Shown: one piece after another, positions 1-9,945 of the stretch
Position numbering within the stretch: the stretch's first letter is position 1
Layout: each line of letters begins with the position of its first letter
Assembly (NCBI GenBank): GCA_003415625.1
Contig: PYIU01000002.1
Coordinates: 6,944,001 to 7,008,000 of the forward strand
DNA: 64,000 bases
Reading direction: 5' to 3'
Source of the DNA: Aquanectria penicillioides
Lineage: Eukaryota; Ascomycota; Sordariomycetes; Hypocreales; Nectriaceae
Position numbers and translations under genes: made by a program
The notes under the pieces: generated by a model
The model's database searches: none
Told to the model about the DNA's origin: nothing
What the model saw: the letters and a program-made list of their open reading frames with translations, nothing else

Positions 1-1
1 C

Positions 2-217
2 GCCAGTGCCGAAGCCCTGATGGCCCTCCTCCGGGGTAAGAAGGTCCTGACGCTGTGCTACGACGGCGACAGCGCCAGAGTCGCCAACAGTGTCCTTCGA
101 GCCAAGGGTATCGAGGCTGAGAGCATATATGGCGGCTACGAGGCACTTGCCAAGCTGCAGATGCCGTGCAACGACACATGCAAGGTCACTGTCATGCCTG
201 TATCCCTCGAGGTCTAA
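2..217 (+). CDS. Rhodanese-like domain protein, C-terminal end (5' truncated by window)
   Basis: The frame is open from base 2 and stops at 215-217, giving the last 71 codons of a gene that starts outside the window. The segment GKKVLTLCYDGDSARVAN followed by GIEAESIYGGYEAL has the shape of the second half of a rhodanese domain: a beta strand, a cysteine-led active-site-like loop (LCYDGDSAR), a helix, then a strand ending in GGY. Rhodanese domains bind or transfer sulfur or act as protein modules; the cysteine at the loop position is compatible with activity. What lies N-terminal is unknown, so neither the full architecture nor the specific function can be named. Base composition resembles the other core genes of the first 24 kb. 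Confidence 0.6.
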   Translation, partial: ASAEALMALLRGKKVLTLCYDGDSARVANSVLRAKGIEAESIYGGYEALAKLQMPCNDTCKVTVMPVSLEV

Positions 218-324
218 GTATAAATCCGCTACTTTGTTATTAGGGGCTCAGATTGAGCGCTGCTTGCCCCTCTTCTTCTTTTTTTCTCTCTCTTGTTTCT
301 TTGATTGCTTTTGGGAGGTCTTGA

Positions 325-646
325 TTCAGAAGTGCAGTGGGCATCTGGGATCCCGTACTCACTTCATTCATGATGGCGCGGCTCGAGGACACATGTCAGG
401 TCCAGAATTGCAGTGGGTTTCTGGGACTCGGCGATGGGGATACATACTTAGCCGCTGGTATTTTTTGAGATGACGGGTATAACATGGGACATGTGTGGAT
501 TTTTGTGTATTTCCTTTGTCATGGGTAAAAAGGATGGGAAGAATCGGGCCTGGAAGAACAGTGGGCTTCAACACAACCCGACCAAGATAGCACGGGGAGG
601 AGTCAGTCCAAGGTTCAGAAGTGCAGTGGGTTTCTGGGACCTTGGA
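325..646. repeat. Three dispersed copies of a 26-nt hairpin-forming element
   Basis: Copies at 325-350, 401-426 and 614-639 differ from the consensus at two positions at most. The core has inverted ends (CAGAA and TTCTG), and the third copy is extended by TCCAAGGT at 607-614 and ACCTTGGA at 639-646, so it can form a long stem. All lie within 430 nt downstream of the rhodanese gene stop, so they may be in its 3' UTR. Confidence 0.6.
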
Positions 647-2316
647 CATGGCTTGTGTTCCTGAGCCGCCGGCATGTCAGACCCTAAAAGTGGGCAAGGT
701 GCGAAGGCTTGCCGCACGGGATCTGGGCTCCTTGAGTTAAGAAACATGATTAGTTTGCTGGGGGATCGATTCGTATGTCGTCGCTCGTCCACCATATCCA
801 CTGGCATCATGTGAATGCGCCCCCGTGCATAGTTTGTCCCATGACACCGGGTCATGGCGATCTCACCAATCGCCATCAGCATCGGACCCGATGCAAGATC
901 TAACGTGCTTTGCTGCTGATCGGTGGAGATCGATGTGACATGTGCGTGCAAGAGCATTCCTGAGACACAGGTGGGAGCCGCATGTATCGGAACATGCCGA
1001 GCCGTGATGGTGTTCCTTTTGCTACGTATGGGACCCGAGACATCGGAAGTGGAGAGAGAGAGAGAGAGAGAGAGCCAAGGGTCTAAGAGGTCCATGGTTT
1101 TGGTTTCTGGGCCCCCTCCCAAGCCAAGCCAGGCACATGAACGCGCAAGCTTTCTCCCATGCCCACGCACGACCAACTGAGGCTCCGTCCAGTTTGTCAG
1201 GTTTTTTTTTTTTTTTTTGTTTTTTTTTGAATATCTGCGCTCCCTTCGTCCGAAGAATCCATCAGGCAAAGAGACCCGTCAACCTAGCATTCCCAAATCT
1301 AATCTCGTCGCATCAGTCCAGGGACGTTACGAGGAGACGGGCTCTTGCGCGTGTGGCATTTCTTCTTCTCAACGGGCGGACCTCCCGGACGGACCGTGGG
1401 GGGCAGTTCGAGTCCATTCCCCCGTTTGACGGGAGACGACGCTGCCGAGTCTCATCTCGCGGGAGACCCGAATGCTAGTCTCACGCTCATCCCGCACGGA
1501 GAGTCCTGCTCAGTGGCGGGAGAGACAAGGAATGGTGTTGAAGAGAAAAGTTCTTTGTTTTTTTTGTTTTTTTTTTTTTTTTTTGGTTATCCCGTTTCCT
1601 ACGGAGGAGGAGATGGCATCGCGGAGGAGTTGCGGACAGATGGGGAACAGCTCAGACAATCCCCTCCAACTCATGTGAGCGCACTCAATCGAGGGGAATC
1701 AAGTTGACCTCCCTCGCGTCCTCTTGGTGAAACACGCCAAGTCATGCAAGCAAACGCCTCTTGGTGTTGATCCGCGTGAGTTTCCTCATTGAGAACTTTA
1801 TTGCGTTTCCCCAAAGCTTCTACGTATTCTTCTATTTTCCTTCCTTGAAAGTTTAACCCCCCCTTACGGCGAAAACTGTTTCCCCCCTCGATTAGTAACC
1901 GCCAAAACGCCCGAAAACGCAAAGCGAAGGGACGGGAGGTTACCAAATAGAGAAACAGGAAAGATAGTGCGCAGCCAAAAAAAAGAGAGGACGCTGAACC
2001 AAGAAGAAGAAGAAAAAAGGCAGATTCGGGCCACTAAACCCCCTAGCTCCGCCGCCATCGTACCATTCCACAGCGTCCATCTCGCAATCTTCACGCCTCC
2101 CCGCAACGAACGGGAACGAGACGGACAGAACTTGCCATCAAAAGCAGAGCCACGGGCCGCGCAATCTGCCGTCGCGTTTTTACAGTTTATGCTTGATTCG
2201 TGAGCGAGGCCCCAGAGTTTCACTCCCTCGGCTCCATTCAGTGTTGAGATCTCCGAGTCAACAAACTCGGCCCTGGCGTGGCACGCCCGTGGCGGGAACG
2301 CTGAAGAGAGAAAGGG

Positions 2317-2341
2317 AAAAAAAAAAAAAAAAAAAAAAAAA
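2317..2341. repeat. Poly(A) homopolymer run
   Basis: An uninterrupted A run of about 25 bases follows a purine-rich segment. There is no adjacent element body, so it is not evidence of retrotransposition by itself. Confidence 0.7.
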
Positions 2342-3343
2342 GAGGGACGAGTTGAAGAAGAAGAAGAAGAAGGGGGCAAGCCACCGAATGTGTCAAACTA
2401 AAAGAGATGATGGCGCGGCTCCCCTTCCCCGCTAGAAGCTGCCACGGATGTCTTTGAGAGTTTCCTGTATTCTCTCATCACGGATTCTCGGTAACGCGAG
2501 GGCCGAGTTCTCGGGACCGGGGACCGCGGAACGGAGATATCGTCCCTGCGAAGCTCGAAAGACGGCATGTCCTTGTCGTTGGGGCCAGCTGAAGGTGCGC
2601 CTTCTCCGTACTGGCACGGACTTGCGGGTGAGCATCATGCACGGATGGAGGCTATGTTGGCTTTGGCGTCTTTTTTTTTCTCCTTGCTGCCGCTTGATGA
2701 TCTGCACATGGGTGACCTCGGCATATCTGATCTACAGTACATACATAGCTCAATGCAGCTACGTATGTGGTGGTGTTGCTTGTTTTTTCTTGGTTCATGC
2801 CTAAATTATCGCCTCCCGTTTTGCCAGCCCCTCTATTTTTCTTTTGCCGCTCTCCCCCACCGGGGCAGAAGAGTCGAACGGCGTTGATAGCTAGAAGCAG
2901 TAAGCAGTAGAACTTCCATGGCAGCAGCAGACTATGCCCTGCATGTGTGGACACGACGGCACTTCTTCCTTATCCAGGGCCTAAGGAAAAGCCCGGCTCG
3001 GGACCTTGCCAACGTCCCGCCGAGCTGGTGCGAGCCAGCAGGGCCCAGTATGGCATTGCGTCCCCGAGGCCCTTCTCGCGCTGCCTCTCTGCGTCGCCCG
3101 CAACCGTCACGAGAGAGGCAGCGTAGATAATCTCCCAAGGTTTCCCGCGGCCAGGGACTTGGGGCCACAAGGCGTACGACTTCAAACGGCGTGCCAGCGT
3201 CCCAACGGGATATACCACCATACAGACGTGTAACACGATGGCGTCTTCGTGTGGTGTGTGTTTGTTTTGTGTTTAGTGTAGTTCCACGGCGGTTGCTCGC
3301 CAGAAATAAACCAACAACATGAAAAAAAAAACACCAGGGCACA

Positions 3344-3344
<1 letters not shown>

Positions 3345-3391
<47 letters not shown>
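3345..3391. repeat. (CA)n microsatellite
   Basis: About 23 uninterrupted CA units. A second CA run lies at 3958-3983 and a TG run at about 4761-4789. Their translations produce the His/Thr- and Cys/Val-rich false ORFs of this region. Confidence 0.9.
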
Positions 3392-3394
<3 letters not shown>

Positions 3395-4451
3395 AGGGTT
3401 GTCTCCGTCTCAGTCTCACGATTCGGACGCCGTCGTGCACTTGTGGCTCCCCTCCGGCCCTCGTTCCCTCGTCCCAGGAACACGGGAATGGCACTCAACA
3501 TTCGCTCCGATGGCGTCGCACTTGAGGTGTGAGACAGGTCCCTCTAGAAGAGACGTCTACGGAGTCGACGGCGGCGTGTGGCCTAGGGCTGATTCCCGTG
3601 GCTTGTTGATTTCGCCATTGTCCAAGGGGCCTGGACCTCTCAAGCGGGTGCAAAGCGCAAGCGGGAGGAATGCCAGATGGAGAAGATGGACTGGGTCGGC
3701 GTGGTGGTTGGGGAAGAGGGGTTTTTTTTTCCCCTCCTCCATGAGAGAGAGAGAGAGAAAAAAAAAATAGAGGGGGTGAAGAGGGGATGATTGTAGACAT
3801 GATGAATCTGTACTCGTCCATCCCTCGGCCGTCTTCTCATCTCTCACTGAGCAATAGACTGAGACGGCGTCAGTCTTGTTTGATAAAGCAATGACACCAC
3901 CGTTCCACGTGCGGATTCCTTCCCGCGATATAATTTCCAGTGTCAATTTCCAGAGATACACACACACACACACACACACACACTTAACGGGACGGACGAA
4001 CGCGGGCATGCCAAGGCTAGTGTTTAGCATGAGTCGTTCGGGACGCGGTCTTGGCACCGGGGCGTCCTTCGGGTCGACGCCGGCCGGAGAGCGCAGGGAG
4101 GGGGGGGGGTATGACGGATAAGGAAACAATTGGTTTGTGTTTGTGGATTCATTGTATTTTGCTTCACTTCCCTTCTTCCTCTTTGGGCGTATTGTTGAAC
4201 GGACGGGCATGTGTGTCAATGTGCGTGGGTGCGTGCACGTATGTATTCCAGCATCGCAACCCTTCCATTGCCAATACATTGAATCTCTGCATTCAATCAT
4301 TGCCTGCCTTGTTCTTCCCCGTGGGCGCCAGAGTTTCCCTGCATCTTGCATCTTGACTCGGCGAGAATGCGTCCTGGAAGGGAATAAACGCCCCGCCGCC
4401 CCCGGTGGTCGGAGCCGCCATTCGCTCGCCAGTTTGAGAGGCGGGTGTTTA

Positions 4452-4482
<31 letters not shown>
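4452..4482. repeat. (TCG)n trinucleotide microsatellite
   Basis: About ten perfect TCG units. Translated, they give poly-Ser on the plus strand or poly-Asp on the minus strand, which explains low-complexity ORFs here. Confidence 0.85.
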
Positions 4483-4484
<2 letters not shown>

Positions 4485-6760
4485 GAGGCGAAGACGACTG
4501 GCAAGGCCAAGTTCAATGGCCCATGGGCGTGGCGTCGCTGGCATTTGTTGGCATTCGCTGACATCAACTGCGCTGGGCCTAGTCGTGGACCTAGTTCATG
4601 CTCCTAGCACTTGTCGTGTTCCTAGTTCCTTCGTCCAAGGCGCGCGGCGGGATCATGGTCCAGCCAAAGAGGATTGGATCCCCAGTCAGCCGTCACCGCC
4701 CGGTGGTGGTGCTGCGACTGCTGCTACTACTGCTGGCGCTTCTCTGTCAACGCCGTGACCGTGTGTGTATGTGTGTGTGTGTGTGTGTGGCCGTGACCCA
4801 GCGATAGACACTATTGAATATCCCAAACGCTTCACAGCCTGCGTCATCCATTCTTGCGGCGTTGATTGGATTGCACTGCATGGCCAGCTCGCCCACCAAC
4901 TGCGCACCGCCCTCAGCCCAAGCGACGATCCATCACGACGCAACCACTCGTGACTGTCCAGCTGTCTGCATCCCCGCAGCGATGCTTATTTTGGATGTTT
5001 GGCCTGTTATCTCTGTCCATCTTTGTCCATCTGCCGCTGAATGAGCTACTCTCTGTCCTCTTTGGTCTGCCCTACCTACTCTGCTCTGCTCCCTCTAGCG
5101 AGTCGATCCTCTTTCAGCCAGCCCGAAGCGAAAACGAACACACGAACCACCCCCTCCCTCAAGCTTCGCACCAAAATGGGCCCAGAAGCCAAGACCCTTC
5201 ACCTTCAGCCCACACGCACGCACACGCACGCACGCGGCTCACCGCTTCTCCACCTTTTTTTTTCCTGCCCTCTCTCTCTCCAGTCTCCACCTGCGGCGGC
5301 GTCAAACTATACCATTTCGACAGCCGCCATACCCAGCAAACACATCCCGAACGGAGCCCATGGCCCCGAGAGGCTGGCCGTGAGCGTGAGAGAGGCTTCA
5401 TAGAGAGATACCGGTATGGCGAGAGCGAGAGCTGTCAAACCACACCCCCTCTACAGCACAACTGAGCACAGTCTCCATCGGCCAGTTGATTGCCCTTCGC
5501 CTTTCTGCTTTCGCCTTGGCCGGCCGTTCATTCCCCATGTCCCCATTCACCATTTACCATTTCCATTCCCAGTTCCCCCCTCCCCAGTAACTTACCCAAG
5601 TCCCCAGTTCCAGTCCCCAGTCCCAATGCCCCCGTAGCCTGAAGCTTCACTGTACATAGTTCGTCGTTTCATGCCGCTTTGCCAGATCCTACTGCGTTGC
5701 ATTCCAGTCGCCGTCACCACCGCTCACCCCCCCGGGACACCTGAAGAGCCTCTTGTCCCGTTTCAGGCAATCAACTATTGCCATGCCTGCCAATAGCAGT
5801 TCTTCTTTTGTCTCTCTCCCTTCTTTCAAACACCTTGCGTCTGTCCCTCCTGTTTGTTGGCCCCCCCAGTCCGCACTTTTTGTGTTCCGTCCCCCCCCCC
5901 CCCCCGCCCCCTTGTCAAATCCAAAAATCCTTCCGTGGCCTGCTCATTAACCATTAACCCCGTTCTGGCTGCAACAGGACAGAGCACCGGCCAGCATGTT
6001 CAGGTCAGTCAAATCTCCAAATAGGGCCATCGTGAGCAAGGGGACCCGTTTTGTGGTCATGGCTGCAGGCTAACACAAGACCGCAAACGGTGGAAGTGGG
6101 GGTTTTTTTTTTTTTTGGCCATCTCAAGCGGTTGGCTCTCCAGAGCGAGAGCGCGGTCAACGCCCGGCGCACGACACAGAGTGAGACATTCCGCGAGCAT
6201 GCACATAAATTTACATACTCTAGTCGTTAGTACAGCACCCACTCTTCCGCCGCAATGCCATTATCATTACCCGCCCCGCGCTTTGTTACGTAGAAGGCGG
6301 AGTTTCGGGGCCTTTGCTGCTCCTAGCCCGCCTCTGCTGTCAGTCATACCCGATCCCTGGGACTAGTTCCCGTCTTCATTTCCAGGCTTGCCCGTGTGTC
6401 CGTGTCTCTGATATCATCATTCGCATTAGCTGATGAGCCAGGGTCCCCCCCTCCCCTCCCAGTCTCTCTCCATTCCCTGCCTGACCCCCCCTGCTTGGCT
6501 CCATGGTGTTTGCGGTCTTGAATACGGAGTACCCCATCATTACTGGCTGCTTTTCACATAATATGTATACAGATACCGGTAGGAATGATAGGGTCCGGGA
6601 GATACTGAGCCTAGATACGTAGATACGAGCCTCTAATTCCCTTTGCCTGCCCGCCTGCTTCCCCGTCGACGATCCATTCTCCATTCTCCTCCGCAAGGCC
6701 CTAAAGATGTATACCCCCCCCCCCCTCTCCATCTTCTTCTCACTGCCTCATCTTCCTTTC

Positions 6761-6761
6761 C

Positions 6762-6813
<52 letters not shown>

Positions 6814-6832
6814 TCTCTCTCTCTCTCTCCCT
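6761..6832. repeat. Long (CT)n polypyrimidine tract
   Basis: About 70 nt of almost pure CT repeat with a few CC interruptions. It lies about 0.8 kb upstream of the 7620 start codon; such tracts are common in fungal promoters and leaders. Confidence 0.85.
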
Positions 6833-7489
6833 CCCATTCACACATACTTTTTAGGTATGCCGGAATGCCAAAGTCTATTCCCGTGCCGGCCAACTCCTCT
6901 TTTTGCCCCTCCGCCAGCTTTTTGTCCATATACACCTCCGTCTCCCGATTAGCCCTGCCCACCCAGATCTGCTGTGGCAACAACAACCAACCCGGAGCAA
7001 GCCGTCTGCCTTAGTCAAGGCTCCGCAGCGTGACCTACGGGCTGTGTCATGTACCCCGGAGCCCATCATCCCCGGCGGGTCGTTGATGGAGTCCCGTCAC
7101 GGAGTCTTCGACTTCGTGGCGCCTGTCTAGTTTCCCTAGACTAGCATCTCGCACCGTCGACGAGCCAAACGCCCATCACACACGTTTCCTCCGTCTGAAG
7201 TCCCCATACCCGAGTTTACCAGTTATATCAACCCCTGTCCCCCTGTCCTCTTCATCGTCTCTCCCGGTCACCAGCAGAACCGTTGATCATCGCCACCGGT
7301 CCCGGCTCATCGCCTTGTATTAGTCTCACGGCCCTACACCACATCATCCTCCCTCCGGCCACTACTATAATCATTTTCTCTTCGACTTGGAAATATTGGG
7401 TATTTTACCGGTTTTAAATCCCGAGCGACTTTGCGTGGCCAAAAGGTCCCCCATCTCGCTGGTCGAATCAAGCCCTCTCATCAATATCA

Positions 7490-7490
<1 letters not shown>

Positions 7491-7519
<29 letters not shown>
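7491..7519. repeat. (CAT)n trinucleotide microsatellite in a probable 5' leader
   Basis: About ten CAT units sit about 100 nt upstream of the start codon at 7620. In the frame of that gene they would code poly-His, which creates a misleading upstream start at 7431. Confidence 0.8.
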
Positions 7520-7520
<1 letters not shown>

Positions 7521-7619
7521 TATCATCACTTACATCCAATTTCCGTCATCCGCCACTTCCACTCCAAATTCCAACCACTCAAACATATTGCCCTTTTCCC
7601 CTCATATTGTTTATTAAAA

Positions 7620-8888
7620 ATGGCCCAGAAGAAGGATCTCCTGGCCAAATTCTTGGGCAACCGCCTCTCCAAGGTCTTCCGAGGATCGGTGGTCGGTCCA
7701 AGCGACCAGAGGCCCAGCACGTCCCCGCGGGACCCCTCTTCAAGGCGTCGGAATACTGTGGCCAGCGATTGGAACACCATCGCTTCGCAAGAGATCCACA
7801 TCCAGACCGAGACCCAGGTCCAGACCCAAAGCGAGATTCAGCTCCAGGATGGCCAAGAATTGCAGCAGCTCCCACCACGATCACAATCCTCTGAGATCAC
7901 CGCTGCTGCCTCGACCCGCCGGCGAACCATCTCAGTTCCCCCCGTCACCCCAGCTCCCGAACGACGCCCTTCCCGCCGCCAATCGTTCCGCCAACGCTTT
8001 TGGAGCATCAGCTCTTCCAACCAGTTTCACGAGATCGACGAAGACGATAGCCCCTTTGGTCGCTCTCGCGGCTCATACATGCCCCGCCATGCCGGCGACG
8101 ACTTCTCCCGCAACGCCGGCTCCAAGCGCATGAGCGTCCACGCCCGCGCCAGCGAGCGCATCGCCAGCCGCTTCAGCGACGACGAGGCCACTCTGTGCTC
8201 CATCAACTGTCGTGAGGAGCCTGATCCGGACGACGTCATCCGGGATATCGACATGTGGCTGGCTACGCTGCATCGCCAGCAAGCCCTGCAGGCGCTCAAC
8301 GCCAGTCCTGGCGGTAGTGGGGAACAGCCGCAACAGAGGGGCCAGGAGCAGCAGACCACCCCAGAGGAGCTTCCCCAGAAACAGGCTAAGCAACAGCAGC
8401 CTCAGTCGGAATTGATATCTATTCCTCAGAATAGCGCCGCCGCCCAGGACAGCCGGGCCAGCCAGAGCCAGCACACCTCATGGAAGCCCGCCAGTACCAT
8501 TGCCCGCACCGACTCTCCCAACACCGAGTCAGACCACAGCGACGAGGAGTACGGCGTCTTCTCTCAAGCTGAGGAGCCCCAGCACCAACCGGTGCGCACC
8601 TCCGTCGTCATGTGGGCCGAGACGGACCGAACCGCCGCCAACACCCCGGCGGCCCAGGATCCCATCCTGCATCAGAACAGCACCTACACCGACCTCCAGC
8701 CCCGGACCATGTCGGGCCAGAGGCGACTCTCCGGCGTCATGGGCGCCGGTGGAACCCTCGCCGAATTCCGCAACATCAGCTCCGTCTCGCAACCCCCACC
8801 TCGACCACCCATGTCCATCAAGCGCATGAAGAGCAGAACCGTCTGCGCCAAGGTCCCCGGTGTGACGACGGTGGTTGAGATGGCATAA
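7620..8888 (+). CDS. Hypothetical, largely disordered fungal protein, 422 aa
   Basis: A single uninterrupted frame starts at 7620 (AAAAATGG, good context); an in-frame ATG at 7431 would add a poly-His leader read through a microsatellite and is less likely. No domain is recognised. The protein opens with a basic segment (KKDLLAKFLGNRLSKVFRG), continues with Ser/Arg/Pro-rich stretches containing repeated RRxS/T-type sites (RRRTIS, RRQSF) that look like basophilic kinase targets, has a short conserved-looking acidic to helical part at roughly residues 190-225 (DEATLCSINC, DDVIRDIDMWLATLHRQQ), a Gln-rich middle, and a basic C-terminus (SIKRMKSRTVCAKVPG). It has no signal peptide or membrane segment. 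Codon use favours C at third positions, like the core genes nearby. The very long upstream region would fit a regulated gene, but function is unknown. Confidence 0.75.
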   Translation: MAQKKDLLAKFLGNRLSKVFRGSVVGPSDQRPSTSPRDPSSRRRNTVASDWNTIASQEIHIQTETQVQTQSEIQLQDGQELQQLPPRSQSSEITAAASTRRRTISVPPVTPAPERRPSRRQSFRQRFWSISSSNQFHEIDEDDSPFGRSRGSYMPRHAGDDFSRNAGSKRMSVHARASERIASRFSDDEATLCSINCREEPDPDDVIRDIDMWLATLHRQQALQALNASPGGSGEQPQQRGQEQQTTPEELPQKQAKQQQPQSELISIPQNSAAAQDSRASQSQHTSWKPASTIARTDSPNTESDHSDEEYGVFSQAEEPQHQPVRTSVVMWAETDRTAANTPAAQDPILHQNSTYTDLQPRTMSGQRRLSGVMGAGGTLAEFRNISSVSQPPPRPPMSIKRMKSRTVCAKVPGVTTVVEMA

Positions 8889-9945
8889 TTCATGCCACGG
8901 CTTAGAGAATAATATTTCCCTTTGTACCAGATAAAGCGTTCATTAATTTTTTTTCTCTTTTGTTGGGTTTGGGTTTGGGGAGTCGGAGTTTATGAGTATG
9001 ACCATGACCATGACCCAGAGGGACGAGCATAGAAAAAGAGCCCGGATGCTGGATTCGCGCAACAGACATGACTGTGTCATGGTTTCCTTTCTTTTCTTTT
9101 TCTTTTCTTATTTTTTTTTTTCAAACGACGGCCTCAATCCATCCTAGATCCTCTCGATTAGCCATGCATTGGATAAAATTAATTGAAATAGATACCCGGA
9201 AAAATGTGTCCAAAATCGTCTTCAGCATGACAAGCGCCTTCGCCTGTTTAGTTAGTATCCACATCATGACTGGGCCAATGGCAAATTCGAATGTAAGCAT
9301 TGGGCGTGACATTTCTTCCCCTCATTCTCCCCTCATCCACTCTCCTATATACACACAATCGGACTATCAAAACGCCAACGCTCCAAAAAGCAACCTTTGT
9401 AGCTTTGCGGGAGGCCTACTCTCCCGTTGTATTTGAACGATTCAACAAACTGTCACCCAATGTGTAAAGACCAGCAAACCCCATGACAATGCTCCTCGAC
9501 AATGGACTACAGGAATCTTTCGACATTCCAAGAAATACAATAAAACCCTCCGTATCCAAAGATGCCCGACATAAATAAGCGGATGATAAAAAGTATAAGA
9601 TAAGCCCATGTTGATAGTCGTCAATGATCATTAAGAGAAGGACAACCTACCCCCTGCCCCTCTAGGCATATAGAGGGATATATGCCGCCCCTGGTCTAGT
9701 CGGCCAATCCATGATATGGTTCCAAACAAGATGCACCAAAACATCAAGGCGTTCAAAAATTCGTGTCCAATGGTCGTGCACTTCTTCCAAAGAAAATATG
9801 GAAAGTGGCCATTGATATGCAGAAAAATGCACCAAGCCTGCCTTGTATCACCCCAGTGTAGACCAGGCGATGTGATACTGTAGCTGCATAAGAAGCAAAA
9901 AGGCCGCCCAGTTCGCGCAGGCGTCCACTGCCGCGTCTGCACCCA
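8889..9945. other. Intergenic, convergent gene ends
   Basis: About 1.06 kb between the plus-strand gene ending at 8888 and the minus-strand gene ending at 9946. It should hold both 3' UTRs; the AATAATATTT run at about 8907 may be a polyadenylation signal. Nothing else is seen. Confidence 0.5.

Larger units (their letters stand above)
218..7619. other. 7.4 kb gene-free stretch with many simple repeats
   Basis: No open frame here carries a recognisable domain; the ORFs present are short, overlap on both strands and are made of translated microsatellites. The stretch holds poly(T) runs near 1202-1228 and 1552-1584, a poly(A) run, (GA)n at about 1052-1074, CA/TG runs, a TCG run, a C run near 5891-5911 and long CT tracts. 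The last part is probably promoter and 5' leader of the gene starting at 7620. Three copies of a 26-nt element lie at 325-639 (listed separately). Confidence 0.6.

Noticed and set aside
3345..3391. CA-run as a CRISPR-like or telomeric repeat
   Set aside because: Pure dinucleotide microsatellite without spacers and not a TTAGGG-type repeat.
7431..7619. In-frame upstream ATG giving a poly-His N-terminus to the 422-aa protein
   Set aside because: The extension is translated from a CAT microsatellite in the probable leader; the ATG at 7620 has better context and starts the gene-like sequence.
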